Below are positions 34,177-42,434 of a stretch of 64,000 bases of DNA, one piece after another (the first letter of the stretch is position 1; each line of letters opens with the position of its first letter). A program made the translations under genes and the position numbers. Under the pieces are notes generated by a model, which did not search any database, was not told the DNA's origin, and saw only the letters and a list, made by a program, of their open reading frames with translations. Source of the stretch: Glacieibacterium sp965200405 (GTDB lineage: Bacteria > Pseudomonadota > Alphaproteobacteria > Sphingomonadales > Sphingomonadaceae); assembly GCF_965200405.1 (NCBI RefSeq), contig NZ_OZ241356.1, forward strand, positions 1,612,001-1,676,000, read 5' to 3'.

Positions 34177-34658
34177 GGCTGCGGCAGGTCGTCGGGTGCG
34201 AAGCCAGGCGGCGCCAGCGAGGGCACATAGGCGACGCCGTGGAACCAGCCCATGTGGCCGCCTGTCTGTATCTGCAGGTCGGCCTGCGCCACCTGGACCG
34301 GTCGCCGCAGCGACCGGATCATGCCACCACCGGCATCGCGCTCGACCGTGCCGGCGGCCTGGAACGTCGCGAAATAACGGCCGAGCAGCGTGCGAAGATC
34401 GGGCTTGCCCGGTCCCGACCAAGTGACGGCAAACACTTGGTCGGCGGCGTTGGTGAACTCGCTGACCGTGCCGCCGTTCGGCCGCATCAGGTCGTGCCGA
34501 GTGAAACCGGTCGTCGTCACGGAAACGATGCGCGCATTCGACTGGCGCCCGTCGGCCTGGACGCTGGCCAGCGTTCCGCCGAGTTCGGCTTGCGCACCGA
34601 CCGGGCTCAACAACGCCGCCGTCAGGAGCGATAGCAGGGCGGGGAGAGCGTTGCGCAC
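34173..34658 (-). CDS. DUF2844 secreted protein
   Basis: A 161-residue protein with a signal peptide (residues 1-24, ending AQA) and the DUF2844 pattern: ELGGTLASVQAD near the mature N terminus, HDLMRPNGGTVSEF, FAVTWSGPGKPDLRTLLGRYF and GWFHGVAYVPSLAPPGF at the end. The function of the family is unknown. The start is a GTG with GAGGG just upstream. It is the first gene of a two-gene unit with the DUF3443 lipoprotein, and the overlap suggests that the two act together in the envelope. Confidence 0.87.
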   Translation of the reverse strand: MRNALPALLSLLTAALLSPVGAQAELGGTLASVQADGRQSNARIVSVTTTGFTRHDLMRPNGGTVSEFTNAADQVFAVTWSGPGKPDLRTLLGRYFATFQAAGTVERDAGGGMIRSLRRPVQVAQADLQIQTGGHMGWFHGVAYVPSLAPPGFAPDDLPQP

Positions 34659-35022
34659 GAACCCTCAAACCGCCGGCCGACCAAACGGTTGCGTGTCGGC
34701 AACTTCAAAGCCGTTGCGCGGTCGCGACGATAAAAACTTGCTTAACGAAGTATTGCTGGATTGCAATATTGTCGAGGCGACAGCGATCATCGTCGCCGGC
34801 TCAGTCCAGTGCAGATTACAGGCTGCACCAGCGGACATCACCGGCCGCCGTCGCAAATAGTCTAACATTAGTTTTTGCCAGGCCCGTCCGATCGATTGGG
34901 CTCAGACTAACTTTCGGCGAATGTTGCATAATAATCGACCTCATTAGAAATCGCCCGAAGATCTGAACGACATGGACCCGGATCAATACAGCGGTGTTCC
35001 ACCAGCAGACAAAGGGGCGAAC
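34659..35022. promoter_or_regulatory. AT-richer divergent intergenic region
   Basis: These 364 bp separate the divergent DUF2844 and autotransporter genes and should contain both promoters. They are clearly AT-richer than the flanks (for example around 34730-34770 and 34850-34960) and contain an ATTGCAAT palindrome near 34759 and a CATAATAAT stretch near 34929 that could be a -10 region for the rightward gene. No RNA gene or reading frame is convincing. Confidence 0.45.
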
Positions 35023-36993
35023 ATGATCACATCGTTGAAGCGGGCCGGAGCCTCTCTCCTGCTTGGATGCACTGCACTCTGCGGCGCGGGCGCTGCGAAT
35101 GCCGCCACGGTAAATTTCCTCGACCTTGGCAACCGGCTGGTCAGCGTCAACAGCACGGCGCCCGGCACCATCGTCAATACTGTCGTACTGACCGGCATCC
35201 AGGGCAATGAGACGCTGCTGGGCATCGATTATCGCCCGGCTTCGTCGCGGGTCCTGTATGGGTTGAGCAACGCCGGGCGGCTGTATGCGATCAACCCGCT
35301 CAACGGCAGCGCCACCGCAGTCGGCGCGCCGGTGACCCTCAACGGCGTCGCTGCCGGCGTCGACTTCAACCCGTCGGTCGACCGCATTCGCGTCGTCACC
35401 AACACCAACCAGAATCTGCGCCTCAATCCCGATACCGGTGGCCTTGCCGCGACCGACACGCCGCTGGCCTATGCCGCGACCGATGCCGGCGCCGGATCCG
35501 CACCGCGCGTCGCCGGCGCCGCCTATACGAACAATGTCCCGGGCGGCACGCCGACGACGCTGTACGTCATCGACACCAACCGCGGCGTGCTGGCTACCCA
35601 AGGCAGCGTCGGCAGCACGCCGGTTTCGCCGAACAGCGGCCAGTTGTTCACGGTCGGCTCGCTGGGCGTCGCGACCAACGACAATGTCGGGTTCGACATC
35701 GCCCGCGACGGCACTGTGCTGGCCAGCCTGACCCAGCCCGGCACCGGCACCACCTCGCTGTACAGCGTCGACCTGACCACCGGTAAGGCGACCCTGATCG
35801 GCGTCGTCGGCGCTGGTGGCAAAACCTATCTCGGCCTCGCCATCGCGGCGCCGACGATCGCTTCCTACGGCACCACCGCCAACCAGATCGCGGTCGGCAC
35901 CGCGATCGACAATTTCACCGGTGTACCTTCGGCCGGGCTCAACAGCCTGTTCAACAGTCTTGACGGCCTGCCCGCCGGCGACCGTGCCGCCGCGCTGTCG
36001 CAGCTGACGCCCGGTGCCTACACCCTGTTGCCCGAGGTGACGCTGCGCACCGCCGAGTTCGAGCAGGCGACGCTGCAGCGCTACCTGCGCGACTTCCGCG
36101 ACCACGGCACCGGTGGCCTGGCGGGTAGCGACGGCAAGATCGGCAGCTTCATCGTCGGCACCGCGCGCTACGGCAAATACGATCCCGCGGTCGATCGCGC
36201 CGCCGTCGACTACACCGGTGCCGGCGTCATGGCCGGTATCGATCTGCGCCTCGCCGATGCGTTCCTGGTCGGCGTCACCGCCGGCTACGACAATGCGCAG
36301 GTCAAGTTCGGCGCCAGCCAGGACAGCGAGATCAAGAACTACTTCGGCGGCGCTTATGCGACCTTCGGCTTCGGCCCCGCTTTCATCGACTTGTTCGGCA
36401 CCTACGGCGAGGCCGACTACGACCTGCGCCGCTCGGTCAATTTCGGCAGCAATGCCGCGACCGGCGGCTTCTCGACCGCGCTCGACTTCGCCGCCAAAAC
36501 GCACAGCAAGACCTATCTCGGCGGCGGCAACATCGGGGTATCGCTGAAGTTCGGCGGCCTCGTGCTGGAGCCGTTCGCCGGAGCGCGCTACGCCCGGGTC
36601 AACATCGACGGTTTCAACGACGGTAGCGGCCTCGGCGGCCTGACGCTCGGTAATGTCCGGTACGAATCGGTCCTCGGAAATTTCGGCGCCAAGCTGGGTG
36701 CCGAAGTCGCGGTCGGCGGTGTCGTCGTCCGGCCGGAAGTCCGCGGCGCCTATCGCCACGAGTTCCGCAAAGATGGCCAGAACGGCTTCAATTACGGCTT
36801 TGGCGGCATCGGCAACACCTCCAGCCTGCCGTTCACCCCGTCGCCGCTGCGCCGCAACTATTACACCGGTGGCGCCGGCTTCACGGTCAGCAGCGATCGG
36901 AGCCCGATCTCGCTCGTCGTCGATTATAACGGCGAGTATTCGAAGGACCGAACCATCAATGGCATCACCGGCGGTCTGCGGCTTGTCTTCTGA
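35023..36993 (+). CDS. DUF4394 passenger with autotransporter barrel
   Basis: A 656-residue type V (autotransporter-like) protein. The signal peptide ends near residue 27 (AGAANA). Residues about 30-275 form a DUF4394 domain, a propeller-like repeat recognisable by GIDYRPASSRVLYGLSN, LYAINPLNGSAT, VDFNPSVDRIRVVTNTN and NLRLNPDTG. A linker (about 290-370) leads to the C-terminal beta-barrel (about 385-656) with GIDLRLADAFLVGVTAGYDN, LEPFAGARYARV, PEVRGAYRHEF and the terminal strand ITGGLRLVF ending in Phe. The passenger would therefore be shown at the cell surface. AGGGG lies 6 nt before ATG 35023. Function is unknown; adhesion or sugar binding is possible. Confidence 0.87.
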   Translation: MITSLKRAGASLLLGCTALCGAGAANAATVNFLDLGNRLVSVNSTAPGTIVNTVVLTGIQGNETLLGIDYRPASSRVLYGLSNAGRLYAINPLNGSATAVGAPVTLNGVAAGVDFNPSVDRIRVVTNTNQNLRLNPDTGGLAATDTPLAYAATDAGAGSAPRVAGAAYTNNVPGGTPTTLYVIDTNRGVLATQGSVGSTPVSPNSGQLFTVGSLGVATNDNVGFDIARDGTVLASLTQPGTGTTSLYSVDLTTGKATLIGVVGAGGKTYLGLAIAAPTIASYGTTANQIAVGTAIDNFTGVPSAGLNSLFNSLDGLPAGDRAAALSQLTPGAYTLLPEVTLRTAEFEQATLQRYLRDFRDHGTGGLAGSDGKIGSFIVGTARYGKYDPAVDRAAVDYTGAGVMAGIDLRLADAFLVGVTAGYDNAQVKFGASQDSEIKNYFGGAYATFGFGPAFIDLFGTYGEADYDLRRSVNFGSNAATGGFSTALDFAAKTHSKTYLGGGNIGVSLKFGGLVLEPFAGARYARVNIDGFNDGSGLGGLTLGNVRYESVLGNFGAKLGAEVAVGGVVVRPEVRGAYRHEFRKDGQNGFNYGFGGIGNTSSLPFTPSPLRRNYYTGGAGFTVSSDRSPISLVVDYNGEYSKDRTINGITGGLRLVF

Positions 36994-37023
36994 TGCCGGC
37001 CGTGATCGCCACGGCCGGGACGG

Positions 37024-37590
37024 ATGACGCGACGCGCCCTGCTGCTGCCGCTGTTGCTGGCGGCGCACCTGGCGGTCCTCGCGGTGGCGCTGCGGCCGGC
37101 TGCGACGGCAGCCGAGCGGCCGGGCGGCTCGACGATCACAGTTGCCGAGATTCCCTCGGCCGTCGCACCCCCGGTTGTTGCGCCGGCGCTGGTCGAGACC
37201 GTGGTAGCGGTCGAGGTCGAGGCGCCATTGGTGGATGCACCGAGCGCTGTTCCGGCCGTCGGTCCAGCCCGCGGCGACTGTGCGCTGACCGACGATATCC
37301 AGTCGGCCCTGCGCAGCGACGGGGCGACGGCGGCGGCCTTGAGCCAGGTGCCCGCCGCCTCGCGCTCGGTCGCCAACGCACTGATGATCTGGGACGGGCG
37401 TTGGGGGGACGGGAATTCGGCGCTGGCGCCGATCCAGCGTATCGTCGTCGCCAGCATCCGCGCCGCGTCGCCGGAATGCCAGGCCGCCGCCATCACCGGG
37501 CCGCGGCTGATCATGGTCCCCGACGGCAAGGGCTCGGCAGTGCTGGCCTTTGGATCCGGGGTGTGGAGCTGGGCCCAGCTGCTCGCCTGA
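37024..37590 (+). CDS. Uncharacterised exported protein
   Basis: I do not recognise this 188-residue protein. It starts with a basic N terminus and a hydrophobic helix (ALLLPLLLAAHLAVLAVAL), which is a signal peptide or membrane anchor. Residues 30-85 are rich in Ala, Val, Pro and Glu. The C-terminal 100 residues look like a small folded domain with two cysteines (in GDCALTDD and SPECQAAA) and a conserved-looking end, VLAFGSGVWSWAQLL. It lies 30 bp after the autotransporter gene on the same strand and may be co-transcribed with it. A periplasmic or anchored accessory role is only a guess. Confidence 0.65.
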   Translation: MTRRALLLPLLLAAHLAVLAVALRPAATAAERPGGSTITVAEIPSAVAPPVVAPALVETVVAVEVEAPLVDAPSAVPAVGPARGDCALTDDIQSALRSDGATAAALSQVPAASRSVANALMIWDGRWGDGNSALAPIQRIVVASIRAASPECQAAAITGPRLIMVPDGKGSAVLAFGSGVWSWAQLLA

Positions 37591-37757
37591 CCGAAGGTTT
37601 CCGCCACTATGAATGTTTATTCAAAGTCGTGACGGGGCGGGTGCAACCCGGGGCTGGCTCGTCCGTAGCTGCAGCAAGAACAAAACAGAAAAACTTCCGT
37701 CCAATCCAAAGATGAGGACGGGGTCGACCTTCGATCATATCTACAGGGAGCGCGTCA

Positions 37758-39356
37758 ATGTCTTTGAAGTCAGGTCTGGTTACGACGACTGCTGCGGCAG
37801 CAATGATAATGTCCATGGCCTCGCCGGTCGGGGCATCGAGCCACCGCGAGGCACCGAACGTCGCCAAGATGCCCAAGGTCGACAACACCGACGTCTATGC
37901 CTTCCGCAGCTATGAGACGGGTCGCGACGGCTTCACCACGATCATCGCCAACTTCCAGCCCGGCGAAAACCCTGGTGACGGTCCGAACTATTACACGATG
38001 GACCCCGACGCGCTGTACGAGATCCACATCGACAACACCGGCGACGCCAAGGAAGACATCAACTTCCAGTTCAAGTTCAACAACGTCCTGAAGAACGACA
38101 AGGGCAAGACGCTGAACGTCGGCGGCAAGGACCTGCCGATCGCGCTGCGTCACATCGGGCCGATCGCCGCCGCCGGCGACGCCAACCTCGGCGAGGACGA
38201 GAATTACACCGTGACGCTGGTCACTGGGGACGCGCGTAGCGGCACCCGCGCCGCGATCGTCAATGCGACCGGCGGCAGCAGCACCTTCGTCAAGCCGATG
38301 GACAATGCCGGTAACAAGTCTATCCCCGGCGGCTACGAGACCTATGCCCGCAAGTTCATGTACTCGGTCAACATTCCCGGCTGCTCGACGGCGGGTCGCG
38401 TGTTCGTCGGCCAGCGCGCCGAGTATTTCGCGGTCAACCTCGGGCCTGTCTTCGACCTCGTCAACTTGGTGCCGATCGAGGGCGACAACGACCCGGTCTA
38501 TGGCAACGGCACGCCGTTTCCCGGCGGCATCACGCAAAGCCAGGACAACCAGGAGCTGATCGGCAAGAAGAACGTCACCTCGATCGCCATCGAAGTGCCG
38601 ACCGCCTGCCTGACCGGTGCCGGTAACGGCGTCATCGGCGTGTGGAGCACCGCCAGCCTGCCGCAGGCACGACTGCTGCGTACTGCCCCGACCTTCGCCT
38701 CGCCGGCGCTGCAGGGTGGCGCTTATGTTCAGGTCTCGCGCCTCGGCATGCCGCTGGTCAACGAGGTGGTGATCGGCCTGCCGCAGAAGGACCTGTTCAA
38801 CGCCTCGGTGCCCTCGGGCGACGCGGCGCTGGCTGACTATGTGACGAACCCGACCTTCCCGGCGATCCTCGACGCGCTGTTCCGCGCGCCGGTCAACGCG
38901 ACGCTGGGCACGACCTTCACCAATCTCGCGCCGACCAACTTTCCGCGCCAGGATCTCGTCGCGACCTTCCTGACCGGGTTCGCCGGGGTCAACCAGTTGA
39001 AGACCGTGACGCCGTCGGAGATGTTGCGCCTCAACACCGCGGTTCCAGTGACGCCGCAGGCCGCGCAGAAGACGCTGGGCGTGGTGGCGGACGACCTCGC
39101 CGGCTTCCCCAACGGTCGCCGTCCGGGTGACGATGTCGTCGACATCGTGCTGCGCGTCGCCATGGGCCGCCTGTGCTACCCGATCCCGGTCGGTGGCAAG
39201 CAAACCGACCTCGGCCTGTGCAAGCCCGCCGATGCGCCGACCGGACAGGTCGCCTTCACCGACGGCGCACCTAGCAATGCTGCGAACATCCAGGCGGTGT
39301 TCCCGTACCTGAACCCGCCGCTGCGTGGTGCGCCGCGCCCCCAGACCCAGCCGTAA
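37758..39356 (+). CDS. DUF4331 secreted protein
   Basis: A 532-residue protein of the DUF4331 family. A signal peptide (about residues 1-26) is followed directly by the family hallmark SSHREAPNVAKMPKVDNTDVYAF. Later FQPGENPGDGPNYYTMDPDALYEIHIDNTGD and the DDVVDIVLRVAMG segment fit the family's all-beta fold. The function is unknown. AGGGAG lies about 8 nt before the ATG. It is followed after 12 bp by a small lipoprotein gene with its own good ribosome-binding site, then by convergent DUF4198 and hupE. Genes of this family are often seen near HupE-type permeases, so a role in metal or envelope stress is possible. Confidence 0.87.
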   Translation: MSLKSGLVTTTAAAAMIMSMASPVGASSHREAPNVAKMPKVDNTDVYAFRSYETGRDGFTTIIANFQPGENPGDGPNYYTMDPDALYEIHIDNTGDAKEDINFQFKFNNVLKNDKGKTLNVGGKDLPIALRHIGPIAAAGDANLGEDENYTVTLVTGDARSGTRAAIVNATGGSSTFVKPMDNAGNKSIPGGYETYARKFMYSVNIPGCSTAGRVFVGQRAEYFAVNLGPVFDLVNLVPIEGDNDPVYGNGTPFPGGITQSQDNQELIGKKNVTSIAIEVPTACLTGAGNGVIGVWSTASLPQARLLRTAPTFASPALQGGAYVQVSRLGMPLVNEVVIGLPQKDLFNASVPSGDAALADYVTNPTFPAILDALFRAPVNATLGTTFTNLAPTNFPRQDLVATFLTGFAGVNQLKTVTPSEMLRLNTAVPVTPQAAQKTLGVVADDLAGFPNGRRPGDDVVDIVLRVAMGRLCYPIPVGGKQTDLGLCKPADAPTGQVAFTDGAPSNAANIQAVFPYLNPPLRGAPRPQTQP

Positions 39357-39368
39357 GGGAGGATGATC

Positions 39369-39614
39369 ATGTCCAAGCTTCTCAGGAACATGCTGTTCGC
39401 GAGTGCCGCCGGGGCGGCGCTTGCGGCGTGCGGCGGGGGTGACCAGGCGACGCCGACCACGCCGGTGGTGACGACGCCGGCGGCCAAGCTGGAGGATAGC
39501 TTCGGTGCCAACTTCGGCGTCGCCTATCGCGCGGATCCGAACTCGGTCGCCAAGGATCCGCAGCCGGGCGACATCATCCCGCTCAGTCTGACCGCGACGC
39601 CGGTGACGATCTAG
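39369..39614 (+). CDS. Small lipoprotein
   Basis: An 81-residue lipoprotein: the signal sequence ends in AALAAC with Cys21 and a GGG tether. The mature part is a Thr/Pro linker followed by about 40 residues (SFGANFGVAYRADPNSVAKD) ending in PLSLTATPVTI. ATG 39369 was chosen because GGGAGG lies 6 nt upstream; an ATG six bases earlier would abut it. It follows the DUF4331 gene by 12 bp and is surely in the same transcript, so it is probably its membrane-anchored partner. Its last 4 bp overlap the convergent DUF4198 gene. Confidence 0.8.
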   Translation: MSKLLRNMLFASAAGAALAACGGGDQATPTTPVVTTPAAKLEDSFGANFGVAYRADPNSVAKDPQPGDIIPLSLTATPVTI

Positions 39615-40429
39615 AGCGCCGGCGGTCCATAGCCGAAGCTCAGGCTGGAGAAAGTCGTATCGAAGTCGGCGGCGGGATTGCCCGTCACCGGCTTCGTCCA
39701 GATCACGTTGAGCTGCCACTTGCCGCGGCGGGGTACATCGAAGGCGGTGCGCCCCGCCGCGTCGCTCAGCTTGACGGCCAGCGGACGCGTGTCGAAATCT
39801 AGGTTATTCAGCTTCACCGTTGCACCCGGCAGCGGTTTTCCCTCGTACAGTATCTGCACCGGCAGCGCTTCGCCGGGCGCCAGCGCATAGGGGCTCTTTT
39901 GGGGCACGATTTCCAGGCTCAGGCCGACCGGGCGCGTCACGAAAGCCTGGTCCCCGCCGACCGTGCCGACCTGCACCAGCGCTTTGGCGCGCCGGCTATA
40001 GGTCTCGCGCCCGTCCTTGTCGTTCATCCCGAGCCGGGTCCGGGCGGCGATCGCCGGGGTCAGCCCCTCGACCTTCAGATAATCGTTGAAGCGGATCGAC
40101 GGCAGCACGCTCGTCGCATGGCTCGATTCGAGCACCAGCATGTGCGTCCCCGCGCCGGCAAAGCTCAGCACTGCGTCGCTGGCGCCGCGGTCGGGATTGA
40201 TCGCGGTGCGCCGGTCGACGGCGCCGGCGCTGCTGATGTCCTGGAAGCGCAGGACCCGGTCGTTGGCGACGCCCCAGCGCTGGCGGAAGGTGCCGTGGCC
40301 GACCAGCACGGTGATCGGCACCGCCGCACCCGGCGCCACGTTGAACGACGCGGGCTGGATCCACACGTCATGCGCCAGCGCCGTTCCTCCCGCAGCCAGG
40401 GCAAGGACGACAAGCAGGCTGGCACGCAT
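39611..40429 (-). CDS. DUF4198 periplasmic protein
   Basis: A 272-residue exported protein (signal peptide to about residue 19, ending ALA) whose mature form begins HDVWIQPASFNVAPG, the hallmark of DUF4198. Members have an Ig-like domain and are often linked to nickel or cobalt uptake systems, where a histidine near the mature N terminus could bind metal. PGATVKLNNLDFDTRPLAVKLSD and a strand-rich C terminus continue the Ig-like pattern. GGGAG stands 8 nt before ATG 40429. It diverges from hupE with only 15 bp between the starts, so their control elements overlap. Confidence 0.85.
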   Translation of the reverse strand: MRASLLVVLALAAGGTALAHDVWIQPASFNVAPGAAVPITVLVGHGTFRQRWGVANDRVLRFQDISSAGAVDRRTAINPDRGASDAVLSFAGAGTHMLVLESSHATSVLPSIRFNDYLKVEGLTPAIAARTRLGMNDKDGRETYSRRAKALVQVGTVGGDQAFVTRPVGLSLEIVPQKSPYALAPGEALPVQILYEGKPLPGATVKLNNLDFDTRPLAVKLSDAAGRTAFDVPRRGKWQLNVIWTKPVTGNPAADFDTTFSSLSFGYGPPAL

Positions 40430-40444
40430 TCGACGATCTCCCGG

Positions 40445-41053
40445 ATGACGCCCGGACGGGGCCTCGGGTTATACGCATGCGCAGCGATTTCGACGCTTTG
40501 CCTCGCCAGCCCGGCCTCCGCCCACATGGGTACCGGCCTCGCGGGCGGGTTCGTCTCCGGCTTCCTCCACCCACTCAGCGGCGTCGATCATCTGCTGGCG
40601 ATGGTGTCGGTCGGCCTGTGGGGAGCCTTCCTCGGCCGTCCGCTGATCGTCGCGCTGCCGGTGATCTTTCCCGCCGTCATGGCGATCGGCGGCGCGATGG
40701 GCATCGCCGGGGTGCCGTTGCCGCCGGTCGAGATCGGCATCGCCCTGTCGGTGCTGGTGCTCGGCATCATGATCGCCGGTGCCGTCCGGGCGCCGGTCTG
40801 GCTGGCCTGCACCATCGTCGCGATCTTTGCGATCTTCCACGGCTATGCCCACGGCCAGGAACTGCCCTCCGCAGGTGATCCGGTCGGCTACAGCGTCGGC
40901 TTCATGCTGTGCACTGGCCTGCTGCACGTCTGCGGCATCGGTATCGGACTGCTCAACGAGCGCCCCGGCGGCATCGTCGTGACCCGAACGATGGGCGGCC
41001 TGATCGCACTGGCCGGCGTGTGGTTCATGGCCAAGGCGTTCGGCGTCCTGTGA
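40445..41053 (+). CDS. hupE: HupE/UreJ-family metal permease
   Basis: A 202-residue inner-membrane protein of the HupE/UreJ family, thought to be a nickel (or cobalt) permease. A cleavable signal ends at ASPASA, leaving His as the mature N terminus. GFLHPLSGVDHLLAM carries the family's H-P-x-x-G-x-D-H metal motif, and AIFAIFHGYAHGQELP supplies the second histidine cluster. Six hydrophobic helices are seen. The start has no clear ribosome-binding site because it lies 15 bp from the divergent DUF4198 start. The stop overlaps the next gene's GTG by 4 bp. No urease or hydrogenase gene is in the window, so the use of the metal is unknown. Confidence 0.9.
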   Translation: MTPGRGLGLYACAAISTLCLASPASAHMGTGLAGGFVSGFLHPLSGVDHLLAMVSVGLWGAFLGRPLIVALPVIFPAVMAIGGAMGIAGVPLPPVEIGIALSVLVLGIMIAGAVRAPVWLACTIVAIFAIFHGYAHGQELPSAGDPVGYSVGFMLCTGLLHVCGIGIGLLNERPGGIVVTRTMGGLIALAGVWFMAKAFGVL

Positions 41054-41532
41054 GGGGTGGCCCGCTGCCTCCCGCTTTGCTGTGCGCTGCGCTGGCGTTC
41101 GCGCTGGCCTCTGCGCCACCACGCGCACGGCTGCCGGCGCTGGTCCTGCTGTGCCTCGTCGCCGTCGCCGCGAGTCACCTGCCGTTCGACCGCATCTCGC
41201 CCGAGATTGTTTTCGCCGGCTGCTGGATCAGCGTCGTGCTGACCGCCGCCTCGGTCTATCTCCGTGCCGGCCGTCCGACGTGGTTCGGCCCGGTCGTCGG
41301 CGCCAACGCCGGGCTGTGGAGCGGCGCGGTCATCGCGATCTCAGGCACGACGATGGACCTGCTGCGCGCGCTGCCCGCCGCGTTGATTGTGCTGCCCGCC
41401 GCATGGCTGGTCTCGCGTGGCGGCGGCATCGCGGTAAAAGTGGTATCGTCCTGGCTGGTCGCGATCGCTATCCTGGCGGCGACACTGCCGATCGTGCCGA
41501 CGCCGGGCTATGCGCCGGACCATATGGAGTGA
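41050..41532 (+). CDS. Small polytopic membrane protein
   Basis: A 160-residue protein that I do not recognise. About five hydrophobic helices fill it (PALLCAALAFALAS, LPALVLLCLVAVAAS, IVFAGCWISVVLTAASVYL, LWSGAVIAISG, VKVVSSWLVAIAILAATLPI). It starts at GTG 41050, overlapping the hupE stop as GTGA, and ends 2 bp before virB1. It is thus translationally coupled upstream to hupE and lies in one transcript with the type IV secretion genes. The charged residues are few and lie mainly in loops. A role with HupE is more likely than one in secretion, but both are inference. Confidence 0.65.
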   Translation: MRGGPLPPALLCAALAFALASAPPRARLPALVLLCLVAVAASHLPFDRISPEIVFAGCWISVVLTAASVYLRAGRPTWFGPVVGANAGLWSGAVIAISGTTMDLLRALPAALIVLPAAWLVSRGGGIAVKVVSSWLVAIAILAATLPIVPTPGYAPDHME

Positions 41533-41534
41533 CG

Positions 41535-42086
41535 ATGCGTCTCGCCGTCCTGTTGCCGCTGCTGCTGCTCGCGGGCCCCGCCTGCGCCGCGGTCTATGAA
41601 GTCGGCGAGGACGGCAGCCTCGAGCGCCTAGATACCGTCGTCGCACCGCTGGCGAACCCGGTCCGCCACCGCACCGCCGCGACCTCGACGACGTCCGCCC
41701 GCGCCGCCGCCTTCCAGCCCGCCGTCAACAGCGCCGCGACCCGCTACGAAGTCAGCCCGGCCCTGATCGACGCCATCGCCCATGTCGAATCACGCTACGA
41801 TCCCAAGGCCTTGTCACGCGCCGGGGCGAACGGCATCATGCAGTTGATGCCGGGCACGGCGCGCGACATGGGCGTCGATGCCAGCGATGCGACTGCAAAC
41901 ATCCGGGGCGGCACGGCGTATCTGCGAATGCTGCTCAACCGCTTCGACGGCGACGTCATCCGCACCGTCGCTGCGTATAATGCCGGGCCGGCGGCGGTGA
42001 TCCGGGCGGGCGGCGTACCGCGCTACCCAGAAACGATCCGCTATGTCGCCTCGGTCATGGACCGTCTCGCGGCAGCGGCGCGTTGA
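41535..42086 (+). CDS. virB1: VirB1-type lytic transglycosylase
   Basis: A 183-residue periplasmic lytic transglycosylase that opens peptidoglycan for assembly of the type IV secretion channel. The signal peptide ends near residue 18 (ACA). The SLT domain has catalytic Glu85 in IAHVESRYDP, NGIMQLMPGTARDMGV, the NIRGGTAYLRMLL segment and VAAYNAGPAAV near the end, a complete set for this fold. The ATG lies 2 bp after the preceding stop. It opens the operon virB1-2-3-4-6-8-9-10-11. Confidence 0.92.
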   Translation: MRLAVLLPLLLLAGPACAAVYEVGEDGSLERLDTVVAPLANPVRHRTAATSTTSARAAAFQPAVNSAATRYEVSPALIDAIAHVESRYDPKALSRAGANGIMQLMPGTARDMGVDASDATANIRGGTAYLRMLLNRFDGDVIRTVAAYNAGPAAVIRAGGVPRYPETIRYVASVMDRLAAAAR

Positions 42087-42097
42087 CGTAACGAACG

Positions 42098-42433
42098 ATG
42101 AGGGACGCCTTCAGAATGACCCCGACGATATTCCGTCCCTTCGCACTCCTAGTGGCGCTCATGGCCGCCAGCTCGGCGTTCGCCCAGGCGGTGACCCTCG
42201 ACCCGCAGGGTTCGGGCGCGATCAGCGGTGCGCTCGGCTGGATCCAGGGCACCTTGCTGGGCAGCGTCGCCACCGCCGTTGCGGTCATCGCGGTCGCCAG
42301 TGTCGGACTGCTGATGCTGACCGGCCGGATGAACTGGCGCTTCGGCGCGACCGTGGTGATCGGCCTGTTCATCCTGTTCGGCGCCGGTGCCATCGTCGGC
42401 GGCATCCGCAGCGTCGCGACCGAGCAGCGCTGA
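42098..42433 (+). CDS. virB2: VirB2/TrbC pilin
   Basis: A 111-residue major pilin subunit. A long signal sequence ends in SSAFA (about residue 29). The mature part has two hydrophobic helices (LGSVATAVAVIAVASVGLLML and FGATVVIGLFILFGAGAIVGG) separated by the short basic loop TGRMNWRF, the standard VirB2/TrbC layout. ATG 42098 gives this product; ATG 42116 (MTPTIF) has a GAGGGA upstream and is a plausible alternative. Confidence 0.9.
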   Translation: MRDAFRMTPTIFRPFALLVALMAASSAFAQAVTLDPQGSGAISGALGWIQGTLLGSVATAVAVIAVASVGLLMLTGRMNWRFGATVVIGLFILFGAGAIVGGIRSVATEQR

Positions 42434-42434
42434 C

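Noticed and set aside
41050..41532. The small membrane protein as VirB5, VirB7 or another named T4SS part
   Set aside because: VirB5 is a periplasmic helical protein and VirB7 a short lipoprotein. This protein has about five membrane helices and no lipobox.
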